Shown here piece after piece: positions 8,186 to 14,222 of a stretch of 14,222 nt of DNA. The stretch is from JAZSQT01 sp045538075. Its GTDB lineage: Bacteria; Chrysiogenota; Deferribacteres; Deferribacterales; Mucispirillaceae. The stretch is taken from positions 1-14,222 of the forward strand of contig JAZSQT010000175.1 of NCBI GenBank assembly GCA_045538075.1, written 5' to 3'. A model generated the notes under the pieces. It worked only from the letters and a program-made list of their open reading frames with translations, was not told the origin of the DNA and searched no databases. Numbering within the stretch: the stretch's first letter is position 1; each line of letters begins with the position of its first letter. Both the position numbers and the translations under genes were made by a program.

Positions 8186-9639
8186 TACCGTTTCCAATAC
8201 CATTTTGTAAAAAGAACAATTAATGTATATATTTCAAGACGACCAAGCATCATTGCAAAACTTAATACATATTTAACAAAATCTGAAAAATGACCATAAT
8301 TATCTGTAGGCCCTACAGTATCAAAAGTTGGACCTACTGTGCTTAAAGTTCCTAAAACTGCATAAAATGATGATGTTACATCAACTCCAGAAGCTGAAAC
8401 AATCACTGTTAAAAAAATCAAAGATACAATATAAAAAAAGAAAAATCCTGCAACAGCATCTACTAAACCAGTTTTTGCTGGTTCGTTGTTTATACGAAAA
8501 ATAAATACAGCACGAGGATGAAGTAATCGTTTTAACTCTCTTCCAATATGCTTAAAAAGAATAATATAGCGAATAATTTTCACTCCACCAGCCGTTGAGC
8601 CAGAGGAACCTCCAACAAAAAGTAATAAAAATATTATCCCTTGTGCAAAATATGGCCATACTTCATAATCTGTTGTTGCAAAGCCAGTTGTTGTTAAAAT
8701 TGATGTAGTTTGAAAAGTTCCATAACGAAAAGCATCGTGAAGAGAATAGTAACCATTTAAATATAAATATATAGATACCGATAGCGATGAAGCAATAAAA
8801 ATAAAAAAGAATAATTTAAACTCTGAATCTATCTTTAAATAAGAGAACTGACCCTTAATCAATCTGATAATTAATACAAAATTCATTGTTCCAAAAAACA
8901 TCGTCCCAATTATAACCCAATCAATAAAAGCCGAATTAAAATAACCTACACTAGTGTTTTTTGTGGATAAGCCTCCAGTAGAAACGGCAGAAAAACCATG
9001 ACATAAAGCATCAATTATACCCATACCACCATAATATAAAAGAGAAACAGAAATAATCGTTATACCAATATATAAAAACCACAAATATTTTGCCGTTTCT
9101 GCAATACGAGGAGCAATTTTATCTACTTTTAGTCCACTAGTTTCTGCTTTCATCAATTGCATACCACCTATACCTAAAAGTGGCAAAATAGCAACAGACA
9201 AAACAATAATACCACCTCCACCAATCCAATGAGTAATTCCACGCCATAATAACATTGATTGAGGTAATGCTTCTATATCCGATAAGATTGAAGCACCAGT
9301 AGTTGTAAAACCAGATACAGATTCAAATAAAGCATCTGCAAAATTTGGAATACTATTAGATAAATAAAATGGTAATGAGCCAATAAGTGATACACTACTC
9401 CACACCATAACTACAAGAAAAAAACTTGACCGTATAGATAATGGTGTTTTTTTAGAATTTTTTGATATTAAATAGATAAATATATTTATTAATAATATAA
9501 TTCCTATACTTGACAAAAATGCAACAAAACTATCTAACTCTTTGAAAGTGAAAGCAACTATACTACAAATAAACATAAATATTGCTTCAATTAATAAAAC
9601 TATAGCTACTGGTTTCAATATTAATTTAAATTGCTTCAT
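8185..9639 (-). CDS. trkH: Trk-type potassium uptake channel subunit TrkH
   Basis: This 484-residue integral membrane protein is the K+-translocating subunit of the Trk/Ktr system. The four pseudo-repeats each carry a selectivity-filter segment with the expected glycine: TTTGAS (G116), STGGLS (G222), TTTGFA (G319) and STVGPT (G436). The glycine-rich intramembrane loop GGSSGSTAGGVK (343-354) that gates the pore is also present, as is the C-terminal GRLEIYT motif (466-472). The length of about 484 matches TrkH/TrkG. It starts at the ATG at 9639, which shares a base with the trkA stop (TAATG), so the K+ channel is translationally coupled to its regulatory subunit. Its own stop overlaps the hypF start in the same way. 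Confidence 0.96.
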   Translation of the reverse strand: MKQFKLILKPVAIVLLIEAIFMFICSIVAFTFKELDSFVAFLSSIGIILLINIFIYLISKNSKKTPLSIRSSFFLVVMVWSSVSLIGSLPFYLSNSIPNFADALFESVSGFTTTGASILSDIEALPQSMLLWRGITHWIGGGGIIVLSVAILPLLGIGGMQLMKAETSGLKVDKIAPRIAETAKYLWFLYIGITIISVSLLYYGGMGIIDALCHGFSAVSTGGLSTKNTSVGYFNSAFIDWVIIGTMFFGTMNFVLIIRLIKGQFSYLKIDSEFKLFFFIFIASSLSVSIYLYLNGYYSLHDAFRYGTFQTTSILTTTGFATTDYEVWPYFAQGIIFLLLFVGGSSGSTAGGVKIIRYIILFKHIGRELKRLLHPRAVFIFRINNEPAKTGLVDAVAGFFFFYIVSLIFLTVIVSASGVDVTSSFYAVLGTLSTVGPTFDTVGPTDNYGHFSDFVKYVLSFAMMLGRLEIYTLIVLFTKWYWKR

Positions 9640-10982
9640 TACATTTCCAATATTTCTTCAAACTTAGAAATTGACGAATTAATTATAAAAACTATTACAC
9701 TATCACCTACTTGTATTTTAAAGTTACCATCTGGAATAATTGTTTTTCTTTTTCTTTGAACTGCTACAATTAAGCAACCTAACGGCAATTTTACCTCTTT
9801 TAGCATTTTATTAGCTAAAAAAGAGTTGTAATTAATAAGAAACTCTATAGCTTCTGCTTGTCCTTCAAAAATTGTATATACCTTTTTAACATTCCCACGT
9901 CTAATAAACTTTAGAATAGCGTCTGATGAACTAGTTTTTGCACTAATACAAGCATCTATCCCCAATGATGTAGCAAGATACGTGTAATTTGTTTTATCAA
10001 TTAATGCGACAGCACGCCTAACGCCACGAGATTTTGCATATACACCAGCAAGTATATTAAGTTCTTCATTTTGAGTTGTAGTAATCACAGCATCGGCTAA
10101 TGATAAATTTTCTTGGTCAAATATCTCTTCATCTGATACATCACCATTAATCACTATTACATCTGGATATAATGCTGCTATTTCTTTACATCTATCGTAA
10201 TCTTTTTCTATTAAACGAACATCTCTACCTTTATCAATCATCATACCCGTAACGTGTTTGCCAATTAATCCACCACCAACGATAATTATCTTTTTTAACT
10301 TACTCTCTTTTTCTCCAACAGTTTTCATAATTTTACGAAAAGATCTACCTAAGGCAGTAATATATATATGGTCGCCAATTTTAATTTCAAAATCACCAGA
10401 TGGGATAGTAACTTCACCATCTCTCATAACTCCGGCAATAATAAATTGTTCTTTAAATAAACCTCTAATATCTTTTAATGCTTTACCTGCAAAAATAGAA
10501 TTTTCTTCTATTACGAAATCTCTCAACTGAGCATTAGTTCCATCAAAAGAAAAAATTGAGCTTGTTGCACCTAATTCAACTGTTTGAGTAATGTCGTATG
10601 AGGCTTCAATTTCTGGATTAACAATATAATCAACACCGATAAAGCTCTTGTCAAAAATATTTGTTTTATTATATTCAATATTTCTAACCCTAGCAATTTT
10701 AACAGGAATCTTAAATTCACTTGCAGCAACAAGGCATGAAACCATATTAACTTCATCAATACTTGTAGCAGCTACAAAAATATCTGTTTTTTCTATACCT
10801 GCTTCAATTAAACAATCTACATTAGTTCCTTCGCCATTAATAACTAAACAATCAAGAACATCATTTACACGTCTTGCTGTTTCTGGATCTCGTTCAATAA
10901 TTGTAACATCTTTTTTTTCTTCTATAAGCTGAGATGCAATATGAGTACCTACTTCTCCAGCTCCAACAATTATAATCTTCAT
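9639..10982 (-). CDS. trkA: Trk system potassium uptake regulator TrkA
   Basis: This cytoplasmic peripheral subunit gates TrkH in response to NAD(H) and nucleotides. It is a double RCK protein of 447 residues from the chosen ATG. Rossmann fold 1 has GAGEVG at 7-12, with an acidic residue at the end of the second strand (TIIERD). It is followed by RCK-C 1 (about 140-222), Rossmann fold 2 (VGGGLIG near 235-241, LIEKD near 257-261) and RCK-C 2 (about 366-447). Length and layout match TrkA of proteobacteria. A TTG at 10991 would add three residues, but MKIIIVGAGEVG at 10982 is the normal family start; the ribosome site is weak in either case. It is the first gene of trkA-trkH-hypF. Confidence 0.95.
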   Translation of the reverse strand: MKIIIVGAGEVGTHIASQLIEEKKDVTIIERDPETARRVNDVLDCLVINGEGTNVDCLIEAGIEKTDIFVAATSIDEVNMVSCLVAASEFKIPVKIARVRNIEYNKTNIFDKSFIGVDYIVNPEIEASYDITQTVELGATSSIFSFDGTNAQLRDFVIEENSIFAGKALKDIRGLFKEQFIIAGVMRDGEVTIPSGDFEIKIGDHIYITALGRSFRKIMKTVGEKESKLKKIIIVGGGLIGKHVTGMMIDKGRDVRLIEKDYDRCKEIAALYPDVIVINGDVSDEEIFDQENLSLADAVITTTQNEELNILAGVYAKSRGVRRAVALIDKTNYTYLATSLGIDACISAKTSSSDAILKFIRRGNVKKVYTIFEGQAEAIEFLINYNSFLANKMLKEVKLPLGCLIVAVQRKRKTIIPDGNFKIQVGDSVIVFIINSSISKFEEILEM

Positions 10983-11165
10983 AATACCCAAAAGATTACT
11001 ATATTACTTATATTTATGCAATAAAATTTAGATTATTCACTACTAAAATACTTTATTTATGTATACTTGATTTATAATATTATATTACTTAGAGTATTAT
11101 GGTAACAGAAAAACTATTAAGATAAACGTTTATAACCTGATTATTATAAATGAATAGATTATAGA
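10983..11165. other. Spacer between trkA and tRNA-Arg, with a perfect 12-bp palindrome
   Basis: This very A+T-rich spacer should contain the trkA promoter on the minus strand. A perfect TATAAT occurs at 11084 to 11079, but with only a weak -35-like TTACCA (11105 to 11100) at 15 nt. A perfect palindrome ATAAACGTTTAT spans 11122-11133 and could be an operator. It has no room for a stable hairpin loop, so it is a poor terminator for the tRNA gene. I see no small gene here. Confidence 0.4.
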
Positions 11166-11239
11166 TGCCCTCGGCAGGACTTGAACCTGCGGCCTGCGGA
11201 TTAGGAATCCGTCGCTCTATCCACCTGAGCTACGAAGGC
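11166..11239 (-). tRNA. tRNA-Arg (anticodon CCT)
   Basis: On the minus strand the acceptor stem GCCTTCG pairs with CGAGGGC (one G-U). The D arm is GCTC...GAGC. The anticodon loop TTCCTAA holds CCT, which reads the AGG arginine codon. The T arm is GCAGG-TTCAAGT-CCTGC. The discriminator base is A at 11166, and CCA is not encoded, since the next bases are ATC. The anticodon stem is four perfect pairs plus an A-C mismatch at 27-43. Total length is 74 nt. Confidence 0.96.
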
Positions 11240-11252
11240 TATTGACAAGTAA

Positions 11253-11283
11253 AGTATATAAAAGATTTAAAAAAGTATGTCAA
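11253..11283 (-). promoter_or_regulatory. Promoter of tRNA-Arg
   Basis: On the minus strand a perfect -35 TTGACA (11283 to 11278) is followed either by TATATA at 17 nt (11260 to 11255) or by the better TATACT at 19 nt (11258 to 11253). The predicted start is a few bases before the tRNA 5' end at 11239. It is placed after the hpf terminator, so the tRNA appears to be transcribed on its own. Confidence 0.65.
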
Positions 11284-11362
11284 GAGTAATCATTTAAGAG
11301 AAAGATATATCTATTAAAGAAAACCATTATTAGATAAACGATTTCTTTTATAGAAAGACAAC

Positions 11363-11408
11363 TTAAATAAAGAATACTTTAGACATCATTTAATGATGCC
11401 TAAAGTAT
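11363..11408 (-). terminator. Intrinsic terminator after hpf
   Basis: A near-perfect inverted repeat spans 11374-11408: two 16-nt arms around a 3-nt loop. The outer part is ATACTTTAG and CTAAAGTAT; the inner part is CATCAT and ATGATG. The single non-Watson-Crick position is a G-U wobble in minus-strand RNA but an A-C mismatch in plus-strand RNA, so the structure favours the hpf transcript. A U-rich stretch (TCTTTATTT, 11373 to 11365) follows on the minus strand. Confidence 0.8.
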
Positions 11409-11417
11409 ATAAAAAAT

Positions 11418-11951
11418 TTAAGATTCAATTAATCCTATTTGACCGTCATCTCTTTTATAAACAACATTAATTTCAGACGATTGAGAGTTGCGAAAAACGA
11501 AAAAGTTTTTATTTAATAAATCCATTTGCATAACTGCTTCATCAATATCCATAGGTTTTGATGGTATTGATTTAGAAATAATAACTTTTGGTTTCTGCTC
11601 CATCATAGAATCAGTGTCATATACATTAAGTTTTAATGTGCTGTCATGATTTCTATCTGAATTTTTACGATTTTTAAGACGCTCCTTATATTTTACTAAT
11701 TGTTTTTCAATTTTATCAACAGCAATATCAATAGAAGCATACATATCTTCTGATCTTTCATACCCTTTTAGAAAGACACCCTTAACATCAACTAAAACCT
11801 CTGCAATATGCAAGTTTTTCTGAACTTCAAGATGTACTTGGACATCCATTATTTCATCAAAATACTTAGAAATTTTTGCTACCTTTTTCTCTGCATACTC
11901 TTTGATAGCTCCAGTTAAAACCATGTGTTTTGCGGTAACATTAACTTGCAT
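11418..11951 (-). CDS. hpf: Long-form ribosome hibernation promoting factor
   Basis: This 177-residue protein is the long HPF type, which joins 70S ribosomes into inactive 100S dimers in slow growth or starvation. The N-terminal HPF/YfiA domain (about 1-97) binds the decoding region. A charged linker (98-119) leads to the C-terminal dimerisation domain (120-177), with the typical KPMDIDEAVMQMDLL (132-146) and FFVFRN (150-155) motifs. The short form ends after the first domain, so this one should form dimers by itself. The ATG at 11951 lies 3 nt after the rpoN stop. Its GGAGG ribosome site is formed by the last two arginine codons of rpoN, so translation is tied to rpoN. It is the last gene of the operon. 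Confidence 0.95.
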   Translation of the reverse strand: MQVNVTAKHMVLTGAIKEYAEKKVAKISKYFDEIMDVQVHLEVQKNLHIAEVLVDVKGVFLKGYERSEDMYASIDIAVDKIEKQLVKYKERLKNRKNSDRNHDSTLKLNVYDTDSMMEQKPKVIISKSIPSKPMDIDEAVMQMDLLNKNFFVFRNSQSSEINVVYKRDDGQIGLIES

Positions 11952-11954
11952 AAA

Positions 11955-13412
11955 TTACCTCCTTAACCTTTTTCTTTGAGACATAGTAGGAATATTCATT
12001 TCCTCTCTATATTTTGCAACTGTTCGCCTTGCAATTTTTATCCCTTTATCTTCCATTAATTCAACTATTTTTTGATCGGATAAAATATTGTCAATGCGTT
12101 CGTTGTCTATTAATTCTTTAATTTTTGTTTTTACCACATTAGTTGACATATCACCATCATCAGCTAAAACACTTTTTGCAAAAAAAGATTTTAACTCAAT
12201 AAGGCCGTGATTAGTCATTGCATATTTTCCAGATGTTACCCTACTAACAGTTGATTCGTGAAGATTTGTAACATCTGATATATCTTTTAATTTTAATGCT
12301 TTAAGCCTGCTAATTCCATATTTCAAAAAATCTCCTTGAAACTCTGTAATAGCTTTAACTACTTTATAAATCGCTTTTTGCCGTTTTTGTAAACTTTCTA
12401 TAACCCATAAAGCATTTTTAACTTTATCTTTAATATATTGTTTAGATTCGCCATCAAGAGATTTATCTTGAAGCATTCTTGCATAATAATTATTTAATCT
12501 TACTGGAGGCAATCCAGACTCATTAAGTATTATATCAAACTTTTCTCCATTTGGCACGATAAATACATCTGGAGTAATATATTTTGTCTCACTGCCAGAA
12601 AAATTTAGCCCTGGTCTTGGATCTGTCTTTTTTATTAGTAAAAGAATATAGTCAAATGTATCTCTTTCTATACTCATTTCTTTCATTATTACATCGTATT
12701 TATAAGTTGATAATTCAACAGAATATTTATTTAAAATTTCTTCTGCAAATTCTGCGTACACTTTTTCACAACCAGCATCTATCATCTGTGTAATTATACA
12801 TTCTTGCAATGTCTCAGATGCTATACCTGATGGTTCAAAAGTTTTAATTATTGATAAAACATACCTAAATTCTTCAATATTAACATTTAATTCTTCACAA
12901 CAATCATCTATATTCAACCTAAAATAGCCGTCTTCACTTAAATTGCCAATAATATATTCGCCTATTTTTAATTGTATATCATTTAATTCAATTATTTTTA
13001 ACTGATTACTTAAATAATCATACAAAGAAACAGATGCACCAACAAATTGTTCGTAGTCTATACCCTCATTATCATTTAAAGGGCGATAACTAATATCATC
13101 ACTTTTTTCATATCCAATATACTCTTGCCAATCATCACTACTAACTGTTTCTACTAAATCTGATTTACTTTCATCAATATTATCTGAATAATCTTCATCT
13201 TGATTATCAGAATTAAAATCATCAGAAAAATCATTATTATCATTATCTATAATTTCAAGAACTGGATTTTCTTCTAAAATTGTTGATATTTCTTGTGTTA
13301 ACTCTTGTATAGGCATTTGTAAAATAGCAAGAGACTGCTTCATTTGAGGTGTAATATATACTGTCGTTTGAAGCGTATTTTTAATATCAACATTCTGATG
13401 AAGATTATTCAT
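11955..13412 (-). CDS. rpoN: RNA polymerase sigma-54 factor
   Basis: RpoN directs RNA polymerase to -24/-12 promoters and needs an ATP-driven enhancer-binding activator. The 485-residue protein has all regions. Region I is a glutamine- and leucine-rich N-terminus (about 14-53; TPQMKQSLAILQMP, EENPVLE). Region II is short and strongly acidic (about 54-88). The core-binding domain is in the middle. A helix-turn-helix lies near 384-396 (LHESTVSRVTSGKYA). The diagnostic RpoN box ARRTVAKYRE is at 461-470 and reads the -24 element. The length is normal. The ATG at 13412 shares a base with the lptB stop (TAATG), and AAGGGG lies upstream inside lptB. The lptB-rpoN-hpf order is conserved in diderm bacteria. 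Which genes it controls cannot be told from this window. Confidence 0.97.
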   Translation of the reverse strand: MNNLHQNVDIKNTLQTTVYITPQMKQSLAILQMPIQELTQEISTILEENPVLEIIDNDNNDFSDDFNSDNQDEDYSDNIDESKSDLVETVSSDDWQEYIGYEKSDDISYRPLNDNEGIDYEQFVGASVSLYDYLSNQLKIIELNDIQLKIGEYIIGNLSEDGYFRLNIDDCCEELNVNIEEFRYVLSIIKTFEPSGIASETLQECIITQMIDAGCEKVYAEFAEEILNKYSVELSTYKYDVIMKEMSIERDTFDYILLLIKKTDPRPGLNFSGSETKYITPDVFIVPNGEKFDIILNESGLPPVRLNNYYARMLQDKSLDGESKQYIKDKVKNALWVIESLQKRQKAIYKVVKAITEFQGDFLKYGISRLKALKLKDISDVTNLHESTVSRVTSGKYAMTNHGLIELKSFFAKSVLADDGDMSTNVVKTKIKELIDNERIDNILSDQKIVELMEDKGIKIARRTVAKYREEMNIPTMSQRKRLRR

Positions 13413-14131
13413 TATATAGTAAACCCCTTTCCAAGATATTTATCTATAACATCTTTATTTGATAATATATCTTGAGGACTACCCTCTGTTAAAACTTGTC
13501 CATCAGTAATTATATACCCTCTATCAGTAATTTTCAATGTATCTCTAACATTATGATCAGTAATCAATACTCCTATGCCTCTATTTTTTAATTCATATAC
13601 CATAGATTGAATATCTGACACCGATATTGGATCTATTCCTGCAAAAGGTTCATCAAGAAGTATGAAATCTGGTTCAGTAGCAAGACATCGTGCAATTTCT
13701 ACCCTACGTCTTTCTCCTCCTGATAGAGCATAACCATAACTTTTTGTTACATGATTGAGATGAAATTCATCTATTAATTCTTCTACTCTATGTTTTTTTT
13801 CTGTTAACGGTTTATCTGTAAATTCTAAAGCAGACATTATATTATTATATACTGTCATTTTACGAAAAACAGATGCTTCTTGAGGCAAATAACCTATACC
13901 TAATTTACATCTTTCATGCATAGGTCTTTTAGTAATTTCATTATCATCAAGAAAAATGCTACCATTTTCTGGACGTAACAATCCTACAATCATATAGAAG
14001 GTTGTACTCTTTCCAGCACCGTTAGGACCCAATAAACCTACAATTTCACCTTTATCAACAAATAATGATACTCCGTTGACAACAGTTCGTTTCTTAAAAG
14101 ATTTTTTTAAATTATTTACCTTTAGACTCAA
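13412..14131 (-). CDS. lptB: LPS export ABC transporter ATP-binding protein LptB
   Basis: LptB is the ATPase of the LptB2FGC complex, which extracts lipopolysaccharide from the inner membrane and pushes it along the Lpt bridge. All ABC motifs are intact: Walker A GPNGAGKS (35-42), Q-loop Q84, signature LSGGE (136-140, with the basic RRR that follows), Walker B FILLDEP with E161, and switch H193 (ITDHN). I chose the TTG at 14131, which gives 239 residues as in other LptB proteins. It is preceded by AAGGAG at 7 nt and yields the family-like start LSLKVNNLKKSF. A further in-frame TTG at 14194 would add 21 residues that are merely lptA sequence in another frame. It overlaps the lptA stop by 20 nt and the rpoN start by 1 nt. 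Confidence 0.95.
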   Translation of the reverse strand: MSLKVNNLKKSFKKRTVVNGVSLFVDKGEIVGLLGPNGAGKSTTFYMIVGLLRPENGSIFLDDNEITKRPMHERCKLGIGYLPQEASVFRKMTVYNNIMSALEFTDKPLTEKKHRVEELIDEFHLNHVTKSYGYALSGGERRRVEIARCLATEPDFILLDEPFAGIDPISVSDIQSMVYELKNRGIGVLITDHNVRDTLKITDRGYIITDGQVLTEGSPQDILSNKDVIDKYLGKGFTI

Positions 14132-14222
14132 ATGGGTTCTCCTTATTTTCTGGATTAAATATAATTGTAACCCTTTTTTTAGACCCTTTATCAACTATTA
14201 TTCTATTTTCATTATAATATAA
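14112..14222 (-). CDS. lptA: C-terminal end of LptA-like LPS transport protein (partial)
   Basis: In the frame offset from lptB, the minus strand encodes 36 residues from the window edge to a TAA at 14114-14112. They include NRIIVDKGSKKRVTIIF, then NPENKENPFESKGK. A beta-strand-like end with VTIIF followed by a polar tail fits the C-terminus of LptA/OstA, the periplasmic protein that bridges LPS between the membranes. The position just before lptB is where lptA normally lies. The 5' part is beyond the window, so the call rests mostly on gene order. Its last codons contain the lptB ribosome site and TTG start. Confidence 0.7.
   Translation of the reverse strand, partial: LYYNENRIIVDKGSKKRVTIIFNPENKENPFESKGK

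Noticed and set aside
8186..8203. Upstream ATG of hypF at 8203
   Set aside because: No ribosome site precedes it, and the TAATG-coupled ATG at 8185 matches the usual HypF N-terminus.
11242..11283. TTGACA (11242-11247) facing TGTCAA (11278-11283) as an inverted-repeat element
   Set aside because: The second is the tRNA promoter -35. The first has no fitting -10 on the plus strand and is likely chance.
14132..14194. N-terminal extension of LptB from a TTG at 14194
   Set aside because: It reads lptA sequence in another frame, lacks a ribosome site and does not resemble LptB.
1..14222. Mobile elements, CRISPR arrays, defence or secondary-metabolite systems
   Set aside because: No transposase, integrase, direct-repeat array or attachment-like duplication was seen; the genes are core metabolism, transport and regulation.

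Overview
This is an A+T-rich window from a Gram-negative-type bacterium. The evidence for an outer membrane is the lptA-lptB pair (LPS export) followed by rpoN and hpf, a gene order typical of diderm bacteria. The 5' end of a 16S rRNA gene lies at the left edge, and its conserved start is bacterial. The low G+C content, lactate oxidation genes and a hydrogenase maturation factor would fit a host-associated or anaerobic lineage such as Deferribacterota (for example Mucispirillum). That placement is an inference from memory, not a computed match. Nearly everything is on the minus strand; the exception is lctP.

Layout from left to right: (1) 1-61, the start of an rrn operon on the minus strand. 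Its leader and two look-alike promoters fill 61-392. (2) 393-4961, a lactate module: lutA-lutB-lutC on the minus strand, overlapping gene to gene, and divergent lctP (lactate permease) on the plus strand. The permease imports lactate and the LutABC iron-sulfur complex oxidises it to pyruvate. (3) 4962-5000, a hairpin that can terminate both converging transcripts. (4) 5008-5862, a membrane-anchored DUF4340-like protein. (5) 5921-10982, trkA-trkH-hypF, joined by two TAATG stop/start overlaps. This is a K+ uptake pair with a [NiFe]-hydrogenase maturation gene at its tail. (6) 11166-11239, tRNA-Arg(CCT) with its own promoter. (7) 11374-14222, the 3' end of lptA, then lptB, rpoN and hpf in a tight operon ended by a long hairpin.

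Most genes belong to well-known families. No mobile element, CRISPR array, defence system or clearly new system was seen. The points that merit a second look are the duplicated rRNA promoter module, the lut operon running without a visible terminator into the rrn promoters, the unusual position of hypF behind trkAH, the orphan DUF4340 protein, and the start of lptB at a TTG inside lptA.
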